From the NCBI GenBank assembly GCA_023429565.1, contig JAEZDJ010000037.1, forward strand, positions 1 through 64,000: DNA of 64,000 nucleotides. Direction: 5' to 3'. Under the pieces are notes generated by a model. The model had not been told where the DNA came from and did not search any database. It was given only the letters and a program-made list of their open reading frames with translations. Shown here one piece after another: positions 41,564-49,548 of this stretch; position 1 is the first letter of the stretch; each line of letters begins with the position of its first letter. The stretch comes from Actinomycetes bacterium (GTDB lineage: Bacteria; Actinomycetota; Coriobacteriia; Coriobacteriales; Eggerthellaceae). A program made the translations under genes and the position numbers.

Positions 41564-42187
41564 ATGAAAAAGCAGCCTCAGATCACCGAGCTTACCCGGA
41601 AGCGGCTGAAAGACGCCTTCTGGAGCCTTTACACGGAACTCCCCATCGAAAAGATATCAGTGCGTGAGATAGCGGGACGCGCTGGCTACAACCGGGGCAC
41701 GTTCTACGAATATTTTGACGATGTCTACGATCTCCTGGATCAAATCGAAGAGGAAATCATTGGCGCGCTCTCTCCTTTGGTGGACCAGCCGACAGTCATA
41801 GATGCCGAATCGCTCTCACATAGGATGGAAGGCATCGTTTCAACCGTTCGCGGCTATGAGACCTACGCCGCAACGCTGCTGGGAGAAAACGGAGACCCGG
41901 CATTCGCGCATAGGGTGAAGGAGCTGCTCGCCCCGTTGGTGGAACAGACGCTGCTTGCCGGAAACCCCACGACAGGTCGCGAGCGGGAATTGTTGCGCGA
42001 GTTCCACCTTTCCGGAATACTTGCCATCATAGGGTCCTGGCTCTCCAATCCCGGAACCATGACAATCGAGGGCTTCACGCTCTTTTTCATGCAGGCCATC
42101 GTCTGGCCAAGCTCGCAGCATGCTCCGGGAAGCCGTTCGGACGTCGGCAGGGAGACACGCGGCGTCTCGAGGCAAGCGACGGCCTGA
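41564..42187 (+). CDS. TetR-family transcriptional regulator
   Basis: A 207-residue regulator with an N-terminal TetR helix-turn-helix (RKRLKDAFWSLYTELPIEKISVREIAGRAGYNRGTFYEYFDDVYDLLDQI). The C-terminal region resembles the TetR_C family of small Firmicute regulators, and the tail (HAPGSRSDVGRETRGVSRQ) is poorly ordered. A purine-rich AAGGGGAAA lies about ten bases before the ATG at 41564. It is divergent from the MMPL transporter/heptad-repeat operon and is its likely repressor. A relic of another gene ends just downstream on the other strand. Confidence 0.9.
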   Translation: MKKQPQITELTRKRLKDAFWSLYTELPIEKISVREIAGRAGYNRGTFYEYFDDVYDLLDQIEEEIIGALSPLVDQPTVIDAESLSHRMEGIVSTVRGYETYAATLLGENGDPAFAHRVKELLAPLVEQTLLAGNPTTGRERELLREFHLSGILAIIGSWLSNPGTMTIEGFTLFFMQAIVWPSSQHAPGSRSDVGRETRGVSRQATA

Positions 42188-42234
42188 CTCCCGGCCTGTT
42201 CCCCGCGGGTCTCCTCCTCTGCAAGAGAGCGTGC

Positions 42235-42684
42235 GAGCCAGCAGAAGAAAACTCCGGTTCTCGCAATCGGCGCACTTCACAGCAGGGTTGCATGCTTTTC
42301 CACAAGCACCGCTCTTCCATTCGTTGACACAAGCCGGCGTATACCCGATGCCGGCGTATACCCGATGCGAGAGGTCTTTTGTTGGGATAGCTTTTGCATA
42401 CACATCGCCGTGAGCAATGAAAAGTGACCGGCAAAGTGCAATCTTTTCTTCAGCTGAACTTGTCGTGGTGACAAGATGAGGAATACCGATCAGCGAACTA
42501 CGGCGAGAACTGAATTTTTTCGTCCCGCTCCCCATTCTTCGGTCATCGCATACCGCCTCAGGCCATCGGGGCCGGAGCACACCACCATAGGCTCGCCATC
42601 ATATATTGGGCCCACACTCTCAACGAACCGATAGTCGCATCCGTCGATCAAAGCCCATTCGGCCTGCCGCAAGTTATCGGCCAT
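42235..42684 (-). pseudogene. decayed N-terminal fragment of a TOTE-type (archaeo-eukaryotic) primase-helicase gene
   Basis: Three minus-strand frames give pieces of one protein. From 42684, MADNLRQAEWALIDGCDYRFVES and VGPIYDGEPMVVCSGPDGLRRYAMTEEW. In another frame, SSAEEKIALCRSLFIAHGDVYAKAIPTK. Then, after a shift, KTSRIGYTPA and, in the earlier frame again, GYTPACVNEWKSGACGK and VKCADCENRSFLLL. The order EKIALFRSLF-GR-DVYA, GY-PAC-NEW, KC-CENR-FLPL is how I remember the start of TOTE conflict-system primases. A 17-bp tandem duplication (42334-42367) and at least one further indel break the frame. Homology stops about 42235 and the rest of the gene is missing. The first 55 residues I could not place independently. 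Confidence 0.6.
42334..42367. repeat. 17-bp tandem duplication inside the primase relic
   Basis: CCGGCGTATACCCGATG occurs twice head to tail. Because 17 is not a multiple of three it shifts the frame of the relic. Removing one copy joins the two frames that each encode GYTPA. It is a fresh-looking inactivating mutation, with the two copies identical. Confidence 0.9.
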
Positions 42685-42950
42685 TGCAACTTCTCACCCG
42701 TGCCGGCACCAGCATCGGCTGGCCGAGCATTGTTTCATACCATGAGCCATTGCGGCCTCTCCTCCGTGCCGTTACCAGCCTAGCATGCGGCAACGTGTCG
42801 TCCATGTCACCGATGGTCTCAGACCAGCACGCCCACAACCGTAACTACCAAGTTATTTGGGGAGAATGCCTAAAAGCACCAACAACCTCTATCTCAATTC
42901 ATCCGTACGCCAGAGACGCCTTTTCACCGGCAAATTCACGCCCTTTCACA
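42685..42950. repeat. upstream region of the relic with imperfect 30-bp duplication
   Basis: Two imperfect direct copies, near 42682-42713 and 42749-42779, each hold a minus-strand ATG with GAGAAGTTGC or GGAGGAGAGGCC before it. The upstream copy has the better ribosome site and would start an 18-codon frame (42694-42750). Beyond this to 42950 I see no gene. Confidence 0.4.
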
Positions 42951-43082
42951 CCGTGAACCCGAGAAATGGCAAGGCTTCCGAGGAATGGGAATGTATGCAA
43001 CAATCTGAACTGGTGTTTTTTAGAATTAAAAGCTATGGGCCTTTTTGCCCCATAAAACTCTTGCCATTTCGCGCGTTCGCGG
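42951..43082. repeat. 132-bp element bounded by 23-bp inverted repeats
   Basis: Bases 42951-42973 and 43060-43082 are inverted copies with 20 of 23 positions matching. The inner 11 (GAAATGGCAAG) are identical. The interior of 86 bp contains a terminator-like hairpin. It is AT-richer than the surroundings. It could be a miniature mobile element or a genome-wide palindromic repeat. Confidence 0.5.
43034..43054 (-). terminator. terminator downstream of the helicase gene
   Basis: On the minus strand TATGGG-GCAAAAAGG-CCCATA forms a six-to-seven-bp stem followed by GCTTTTAATTCT. It lies about 130 bases after the helicase stop and inside the inverted-repeat element. Confidence 0.5.
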
Positions 43083-43183
43083 CACACGCAGCTTCGTCGG
43101 CGACGCTCATCGACCAGGCGGCTCATGGTACGGCGTGCAAAAGCTGCAGCAAGTCAACCAGACAGGCAGGCAGCAGCACATCG

Positions 43184-45805
43184 TCAGGACAGCACGTCCT
43201 CGACAAACCCCACGCGGAAGTTCTTGAACACGGCCTCGCCTTCCTCCTGGGTCGCGTCCAGATCCACGTCGGCCCTGATGCCGAAATCATGGTCCCCTTC
43301 TGAGTCGCTGAATATCTGGTGCACCTGCCACAGATGGTCGGACTTCTCATCCGCATCGTCGATGACGAGGAAAGACAGGGAACGCGCGTCGGCATCGGTG
43401 AGGATGGACTCGTGCACGTCGTGGAACTCGTCAAGCGCCCGCTGCCAGCGCACCTCGCCGCAGCCCCAATCCTGATCGAGCTTGCCCAGCTCTCCCGCCT
43501 TGCCGAGCGAGGCAAGCCTCACGCGGCGAAAAAGGGCGTTGCGCACCAGCACGGTGAGGCCACGGCGATCGCGCACCACCTCGTCCGACGCCGGGAGCGG
43601 CACAGCCTGCAGAGCGGAACCGGCGCTTTCCCACTCGTCCATGAGGCTTGAGTCCACCGACCGGACCAGAAAGCCGAGCCACGCAATGACGTCCTCCAGC
43701 CGCTCGTCGCGCTTGTCGACGGGAATCGTGCGGTCGAGCACGCGAAATGCATCGGAAAGATAGCGCAGCAACGTCCCCTCGGAGCGGGCGATCTTGTACC
43801 TGCCCACATATTCCTTGAAGTCAGACGCCGTCTCCAGCATGTCCCGCAGCACGGATTTGGGGGCCAGCTCGAAATCACGAGCCCAGGGCACCTCTTGGCA
43901 GTAGCGCTCGTACGCAGCGCCCAGCAGGTCCTCGAGGGGCTTGGGGTAGGTGATGTCCGCTATGCGCTCCAGACGCTCCTCATATTCGACCCCATCGGCC
44001 TTCATGTCCGCCATGGCCCGATCCCTCTCCTGGCGCTCCTGCGCACGCAGCACCTGCCGCGGGTTCTCAAGGGTGGCCTCGGCCATGGAAATCACATCGA
44101 GGGCATAGGCGTCATCCTCGGGATCAAGCAGCTCGAGAGCCGCCAGAAGGAAGGGCGAGAGAGGCTGGTCGAGCGCGAAATCATCGGGCAGGTCGATAGT
44201 CGTCACGTAGCCGACCTCGCCCCCCTCGGACTCCACCCGTTCGATGACGCCAGCAGCGATCAGCGTGTCGAATATCTCGTCTGCGCGCACCGCCAAGGCG
44301 ATCTTCTCCTCAGGCGGCTGTGCGGAATCCTCGATGAGACGGCGCACGCGGCCATAGGCATCACCGCCCTGCACCACTTCCGACAAAACCAGGGAATGGG
44401 TGATACGCATGCGCGGCTTGAGCGTTTCCGGCACAGCTTCGATGAGCCGCTCGAAGGTTTGCCGATTCCAGGTTACGAAGCCCTCGGGAGCATGCTTCTT
44501 CTTGATCTTGCGAATCTTTTTCGGGTCGTCTCCGGCCTTGGCAAGCAGGCGCGCGTTCTCGATGTCGTGCTCAGGCGCCTCGGCTATCACCATGCCCTCG
44601 GTGTCGAAGCCCGACCGTCCCGCACGCCCGACGATCTGATGGAACTCGCGTGCGCGCAGACGCCGCATGCGATGGCCGTCGTATTTGGTCAGCGCCGTCA
44701 GCACCACTGTGTGGATAGGCACGTTGATGCCCACGCCAAGGGTGTCCGTGCCGCAAATCACGGGCAGCAATCCCTGCTGCGCGAGCTTTTCCACCAGCAG
44801 CCGATAGCGTGGCAGCATGCCCGCATGGTGCACCCCGACTCCGGCCGACAGCAACCGCTTGAGCGTCTTTCCGAAAGCCGTGGTGAATCGCGTGCCCTTG
44901 ACGGCTTCCTTCACGCGCTCGCGCTGCTCTTTGGTGGCCACGCCGTAGCTGGAAAGCGACTGGGCTGTGGCGAGCGCCGCGTCCTGCGAGAAATGCACGA
45001 GGTAAAGGGGCGCCTCCCCTTTTCGCAGTGCCAGCTCCACGGTGCCTTCCAGGGAAGTCTCGACATATTCGTAGGCAAGGGGCACAGGACGAGGCGCATC
45101 GATGATGGAATCCACCTCCGTGCCCGTGCGCTCCTTGAGCGACTGAGCAATCGCGCTCACGTCGCCCAGCGTCGCGCTCATCAGAAGGAATTGAGTCTTG
45201 GGCAGCGTGAGCAAGGGGACCTGCCAGGCCCAGCCGCGGTCGGCGTCACCATAATAGTGGAACTCGTCCATGGCAACGCAGCCCACATCGGCGTGCACCC
45301 CTTCGCGCAACGCCTGGTTTGCAAGGATCTCGGCCGTGCAGCAGATGACGGGAGCCTCTGCGTTGATGTGCGCGTCACCCGTGATCATGCCCACATTCTC
45401 GCGCCCCAGGACATCGACCAAATCAAAAAACTTCTCGCTCACGAGCGCCTTGATGGGAGCGGTGTAAAATGCCCGACGACCCGAGGCGATGGCCATGAAA
45501 TGAAGGCCCAGCGCAACGAGCGACTTGCCTGACCCGGTGGGCGTGCCCAAGATCACGTGGTTGCCAACCATGAGGTCCATGAGAGCTTCCTCCTGGTGTG
45601 GCCAAAGCTCGATTCCCCGCGAAGCAACCCATTCGAGAAAACGATCCAAAGCCTCGTCGGCGGAAAGCCAGGGCTCCAAAGCGGCATCGCCGTCCGACTC
45701 CCACCAGCTCGGCGCAAGCCGTCCAAGCGAGCCTGAAGAAACGGCCCCCTCGTCAGAAAGAGAATCGGAAACCTCTAGGGATATGTCCGTCTTGCGTTCC
45801 GTCAT
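43184..45805 (-). CDS. Ski2-like DEAD/DEAH-box helicase with DUF3516 C-terminus
   Basis: An 873-residue SF2 helicase. Walker A is GTPTGSGKSLVAL (K95), motif II is the DEFH box at about 180-183 (AMDEFHYYGD), motif III is LLMSATLGD, and motif VI is QIVGRAGRSGFD. The C-terminal 450 residues, rich in Asp/Glu and helices (from VEEDSAQPPEEKI-like residues on), match the actinobacterial DUF3516 region of such helicases. It probably unwinds structured RNA or DNA. The ATG at 45805 has GGAGG upstream. The longer frame to 45973 crosses the terminator hairpin and is not credible. It is a single gene bounded by terminators on both sides. Confidence 0.92.
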   Translation of the reverse strand: MTERKTDISLEVSDSLSDEGAVSSGSLGRLAPSWWESDGDAALEPWLSADEALDRFLEWVASRGIELWPHQEEALMDLMVGNHVILGTPTGSGKSLVALGLHFMAIASGRRAFYTAPIKALVSEKFFDLVDVLGRENVGMITGDAHINAEAPVICCTAEILANQALREGVHADVGCVAMDEFHYYGDADRGWAWQVPLLTLPKTQFLLMSATLGDVSAIAQSLKERTGTEVDSIIDAPRPVPLAYEYVETSLEGTVELALRKGEAPLYLVHFSQDAALATAQSLSSYGVATKEQRERVKEAVKGTRFTTAFGKTLKRLLSAGVGVHHAGMLPRYRLLVEKLAQQGLLPVICGTDTLGVGINVPIHTVVLTALTKYDGHRMRRLRAREFHQIVGRAGRSGFDTEGMVIAEAPEHDIENARLLAKAGDDPKKIRKIKKKHAPEGFVTWNRQTFERLIEAVPETLKPRMRITHSLVLSEVVQGGDAYGRVRRLIEDSAQPPEEKIALAVRADEIFDTLIAAGVIERVESEGGEVGYVTTIDLPDDFALDQPLSPFLLAALELLDPEDDAYALDVISMAEATLENPRQVLRAQERQERDRAMADMKADGVEYEERLERIADITYPKPLEDLLGAAYERYCQEVPWARDFELAPKSVLRDMLETASDFKEYVGRYKIARSEGTLLRYLSDAFRVLDRTIPVDKRDERLEDVIAWLGFLVRSVDSSLMDEWESAGSALQAVPLPASDEVVRDRRGLTVLVRNALFRRVRLASLGKAGELGKLDQDWGCGEVRWQRALDEFHDVHESILTDADARSLSFLVIDDADEKSDHLWQVHQIFSDSEGDHDFGIRADVDLDATQEEGEAVFKNFRVGFVEDVLS

Positions 45806-45911
45806 GCAGGGTGACCTCCAGAATCGTAAATGTCGCGCACTCGGCCCACACGTGACACCCACAGGCCCGCAGCAGCAAAGACGCATGCCCAGTCTAGGGG
45901 AAGGGGATGCA

Positions 45912-45937
45912 GGAAGCCAGCCCCCTCGCTGGCTTCC
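45912..45937 (-). terminator. terminator after the MFS gene
   Basis: GGAAGCCAGC (45912-45921) pairs perfectly with 45928-45937. Flanking AGGGG/CCCCT can lengthen the stem. It lies between the end of the MFS gene and the helicase start, both on the minus strand. Confidence 0.65.
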
Positions 45938-46027
45938 CCTTTGAATCGACAGGCAGACGGGAGGGTGCGGCAAGGAGAATCGTTGCCACCCTCAAACGAA
46001 ACAGGAGATCATTCTGCTCGCCGGAAG

Positions 46028-47341
46028 TCAGCAGGCCGTCTCCATCTCGGTCGCCTTCGCGTCGTCCGGCTCTCCTTCCCTCATGTTCGCGACACCTTCT
46101 CCACGGGTCCGCAAAGACTCCCTTCGGTGGCGCATAAGCAGCATCAATCCCACCGACGATGCGAGAGCAAGCGCCACGAATGCCACGGGCATCTGAAACG
46201 CGGCCTGAAAACCCTGATGCTCAATCGTGATGCCCGACAGCAAAGCCCCAACCGAAATGCCCGCACTCGTAGCCGTGTTGAGCCATGAGAACATTTCCGC
46301 CTGCCGAGAGCTTGGAGCCAGATCGCCTCCAAGCTGATAATGGAGATTGGTGCAGGGAGAAACGAGCAGCCCAATGCCAAGCAGGATCAGGCACATGCTG
46401 GGAAAACCACTCTGGAAGGAAAGCAGGGCGCAGGCAATCGCATAGAGCAAGGCGCACACCACAAGTTGCACATCGAGAGGCGCACGCTTCTTTGACGGCT
46501 GCAGGCGGACGAACGCGAGCACACCGGCAATGGACCCTGCCGACCACACCGATATGGCAACGCCGCTTTCCAGGGTGAGGCCCTGCGCAGAATAGTACAG
46601 GGGCAGCAGCGTCTCGAGCCAACCGGAAAACGCCATGGCTCCCATGCAGGCAACCAGGGTTGCACCGATGGCCGGGTCCCTGAAAAGGGACGCGCTTTTC
46701 TCTGACGCGCGCTGGGCTCGCGAAGCGCGGCCCAAAAGGGCATATCGCTTCACGGGCTGCGAAAATGCCAAGGCGATCGACCCGATCACGAGAAGCCCCG
46801 TGGTGAGGCCGATGCCCCATGCGGGCGCGCCCAGCACAACGAACACACTCGCGAGGAGCGGCCCGCTGACATAGAGGACATCGATGAGCAGTATCTCAAA
46901 GCTATAGGCGACCGGGAGCAGGTCCTCTGGCACGGTCACCTTCCAGAGAGACCTCGTCGTCCCCGCCACCGGAGGGGTAAGCGCACCGCAAAAGAACGCC
47001 ACGCCCACCACAACGAGCGCAGGGAGCACGAAGGTGACCGCCAGGATGAGCGCGACAACAGCGAGCGCCTCGGCCATGGCCGACCAGCAGAGTGTCGAGG
47101 GACCACGCCCCCGATCGACCAGTCGGCCCAGGAAAGGTGCCACCAAGGCCATGCCGATGGTCCAGGCGGCCGACGCGGCACCAGCAATCGCCGCGCCGTG
47201 CACGCCGCTCACAAACAGCACCAACAGCAGAGAAACGCACCCTGTGGGCATGCGCGCGACCACCATGGCCGCAACCAGGGAAGGCACCCCGTCAACCCGG
47301 AACAGGGCAGCATAGCGCCCCACCACAGAACGAGAAGCCAT
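46028..47341 (-). CDS. major facilitator superfamily transporter
   Basis: A 437-residue MFS protein with twelve hydrophobic spans in two halves, a charged central loop (SQPVKRYALLGRASRAQRASEKS) and the motif GRLVDRGRG between spans 2 and 3, the MFS motif A region. Its short acidic C-terminus is cytoplasmic. The ATG at 47341 shares its first base with the stop codon of the S15 hydrolase, so translation is coupled. It is the last gene of the polyamine-type ABC operon and may export a product of the hydrolase. The longer frame to 47374 is inside the hydrolase gene. Confidence 0.9.
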   Translation of the reverse strand: MASRSVVGRYAALFRVDGVPSLVAAMVVARMPTGCVSLLLVLFVSGVHGAAIAGAASAAWTIGMALVAPFLGRLVDRGRGPSTLCWSAMAEALAVVALILAVTFVLPALVVVGVAFFCGALTPPVAGTTRSLWKVTVPEDLLPVAYSFEILLIDVLYVSGPLLASVFVVLGAPAWGIGLTTGLLVIGSIALAFSQPVKRYALLGRASRAQRASEKSASLFRDPAIGATLVACMGAMAFSGWLETLLPLYYSAQGLTLESGVAISVWSAGSIAGVLAFVRLQPSKKRAPLDVQLVVCALLYAIACALLSFQSGFPSMCLILLGIGLLVSPCTNLHYQLGGDLAPSSRQAEMFSWLNTATSAGISVGALLSGITIEHQGFQAAFQMPVAFVALALASSVGLMLLMRHRRESLRTRGEGVANMREGEPDDAKATEMETAC

Positions 47342-49413
47342 CAGTTGAAACACCTCGGAACGGTGTCGGTGCAACTCTCCTTGTGCACGCTTTTGCCGTT
47401 TTCGAGCACCTCGGTGTCAGTCTGCACGACGAAATCATCGAAGGTGCAAGTCATGATTGAATAAACTCGCGTCTCGACCACCCAGGCGTCACGTTTGAAA
47501 ACGCTTTCACGCACGCTTTCCATGCGAGCCGACAAAGGATCATGCTCATCTATCACATAGCGCGTCGATTTCTTCGACCCGAACACAAAGCCCGAAGGGG
47601 TCCGGCACACCGAGTCGTCGTCAGTTGATCGGGAAAAGTCCATGATGCCGGTCTCGGCGTCATAAGTGCGCCTGGTGAAGGGCGCGCCCGGTTTCACCAC
47701 CTCGCACGACTCCCCCCGTGCAATTTGCGCTTCGGGAAAGGCAAGGGCGAGCGGCTCGTCCCCGCCGTAGCGCACAGGAAGGGAAAACGCGCTCTCTTCC
47801 GTGTCCACCGTGACGGTTGCGCGTTCACGACTCGGCCAAATCCAGGGCCAATAGCTCGTCGAAAGCGCCAGACGCACGCGATGGCCGGCGGGTATGCGCT
47901 GCGCAACCGCCTTGAGCGGTATGTCTGCAGAGTAATAGGTTCCCGGAACCAAGGCCTCCGGGCTCTCATGGGAATCGCGGTGGGTGAGGTTCAGGTTTCC
48001 CCTCGTCACCAGATGCGACGAACCGTCAGGCCACACGTCACACAAGCGGGCGAACACGAACGCCTCTGGCTTGTCAGCCGCAATGCGCAATTTAACCAAG
48101 GGAAGTCCCACGATGTCCAAATCGCTCTCCAAGGGAAGGCTGTCGAACACCAGCGACTTCTCGTCGTCGGCAGTCTGCTCAGACGGCAGGTCTATGGGAG
48201 AGCCCATGGGAAGCCATGTGTCAACCTGCGTGCCCACCGTGAGGGCGCTGCAATGGGACACAAAGCGCTGCGCATCGTCCTGTCCCTCGCCTGCCTGCCC
48301 GTCTCCGGCCACATCCTGCGCCCGAAGCAGGCCGCGCCCATCCAGCCCAAACGAGACGGCTGGCCGGTCGCGGGTGAAACGCTCGGTTTGCAGCCAGCTG
48401 CCTTCTCTCATGGCGCAGTCCGGCGTCAGTTGGCACGGCTCCATATGGTAGTAGCGCATCTTCGGATCACTCTCGGCACCGTTTTGGACCCCTTTGAGCC
48501 AGCGGTCCCACCAACGCAAGCAGACCTGGAGAAAACCGATGGCCGGACCGGGGATACCCCGCTCAGGCCAGGTATGGCCCCAGGGCCCAATGATGCCCTG
48601 GGCCACCGTGCTGCAGCGATCGACCAGCCGCACGATCGAGTCGGTATAGCCGTCATGCCATCCTCCGACAGCCAGCACCGGGCACACAAGATTGTCGTAG
48701 TTCTCGCACACCGAGCCCGGCTTCCAGTAGTCATCTCGATTCTGGTGCGCCAACCAGATGGACGTCATCTGGGGATTGTCGCTCATTCGCTCCATCTGCA
48801 TAGAACGCCAGCTCTCCCCCACCAACCGCGGGTCGGGTGGACGAAGGTTGAACTCATGCATGATGGAGCCCCACCAGTTCTGATAAAAGCCCAGGAGAGA
48901 TCCACCCATATAGTGCACGTCGTTGTCGTAGCGATCGTCGGTCGAACACACCGTCACGATGGCCTTCAGAGCCGCCGGACGATGCTGGGCAACCTGAAGG
49001 CTGTTGAACCCGCTCCACGATATGCCCGTCATGCCCACGTTGCCGTTCGTTTCCGGCATCCCGGCCAACCAGGCAATCGCCTCCACCAAGTCCAGCTGCT
49101 CGCGTGTGGAGTACTCGTCGGGCAGCACGCCTTCAGAATCGCCACTTCCACGAAGGTCGACCCGTGCGCAAACATAGCCATGACCTGCATAATATGCCAT
49201 GCGAACCGAATCGTCCCAAAGACTCACATCGTCCTTGCGATAGGGAATGGCCTCGAGGATGACCGGAAAGGTCTCGCCCTCTTCTTGAGGTGCAGGCTTC
49301 CACAGCTTCGCCGACAGGCGCACGCCGTCGGAAAGGGGAATCTGCACGTGTTCCTCTATAGTTACCGTGTAGTCGAACGAATCGACCACAACTGGTTCGA
49401 TGTCCTTGCTCAT
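47341..49413 (-). CDS. CocE/NonD-family hydrolase (S15 X-Pro dipeptidyl-peptidase-like)
   Basis: A 690-residue alpha/beta hydrolase. The catalytic triad appears complete: Ser in MTGISWSGFNSL, Asp in VGGWHDGYTD, His in IGPWGHTWPERG. The C-terminal 230 residues are the jelly-roll domain of CocE/X-Pro dipeptidyl-peptidases (SDLDIVGLPLVKLRI and RIPAGHRVRLALSTSYWP). No signal peptide is visible, so it acts in the cytoplasm. A purine-rich GGAAAAGAGAAG precedes the ATG. It lies in an operon after an ABC importer of polyamine or opine type, so it probably cleaves an amide, ester or proline-type bond in the imported compound. Substrate unknown. Confidence 0.9.
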   Translation of the reverse strand: MSKDIEPVVVDSFDYTVTIEEHVQIPLSDGVRLSAKLWKPAPQEEGETFPVILEAIPYRKDDVSLWDDSVRMAYYAGHGYVCARVDLRGSGDSEGVLPDEYSTREQLDLVEAIAWLAGMPETNGNVGMTGISWSGFNSLQVAQHRPAALKAIVTVCSTDDRYDNDVHYMGGSLLGFYQNWWGSIMHEFNLRPPDPRLVGESWRSMQMERMSDNPQMTSIWLAHQNRDDYWKPGSVCENYDNLVCPVLAVGGWHDGYTDSIVRLVDRCSTVAQGIIGPWGHTWPERGIPGPAIGFLQVCLRWWDRWLKGVQNGAESDPKMRYYHMEPCQLTPDCAMREGSWLQTERFTRDRPAVSFGLDGRGLLRAQDVAGDGQAGEGQDDAQRFVSHCSALTVGTQVDTWLPMGSPIDLPSEQTADDEKSLVFDSLPLESDLDIVGLPLVKLRIAADKPEAFVFARLCDVWPDGSSHLVTRGNLNLTHRDSHESPEALVPGTYYSADIPLKAVAQRIPAGHRVRLALSTSYWPWIWPSRERATVTVDTEESAFSLPVRYGGDEPLALAFPEAQIARGESCEVVKPGAPFTRRTYDAETGIMDFSRSTDDDSVCRTPSGFVFGSKKSTRYVIDEHDPLSARMESVRESVFKRDAWVVETRVYSIMTCTFDDFVVQTDTEVLENGKSVHKESCTDTVPRCFN

Positions 49414-49548
49414 GTTCTTCTCTTTTCCATTGATTTCCCGTCGCTGCTACCGGCGCAAACGCCGTGCGGCAGGATATGAAGGTTCCGCCTCGAACCAATT
49501 CCTCAAAGCGATGCGCCGCTCGATCCCCGGCGTGGACCGGGGCCGCCT

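Noticed and set aside
42334..42367. Short tandem repeat considered as the start of a CRISPR array or minisatellite
   Set aside because: There are only two contiguous 17-bp copies without spacers, and they lie inside the decayed reading frame, so a slippage duplication explains them.
42899..43126. 75-codon minus-strand frame across the inverted-repeat element
   Set aside because: No convincing ribosome site, and it spans the terminator hairpin. It is more likely translation of a repeat than a gene, so I describe the element instead.
43895..45532. A 545-codon plus-strand open frame opposite the helicase gene
   Set aside because: It mirrors the helicase coding sequence. The residue composition (many His, Arg, Leu) is typical of antisense frames in GC-rich genomes.
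47725..49479. A 584-codon plus-strand open frame opposite the S15 hydrolase
   Set aside because: It is antisense to a complete catalytic gene and lacks a ribosome site and recognisable domains.
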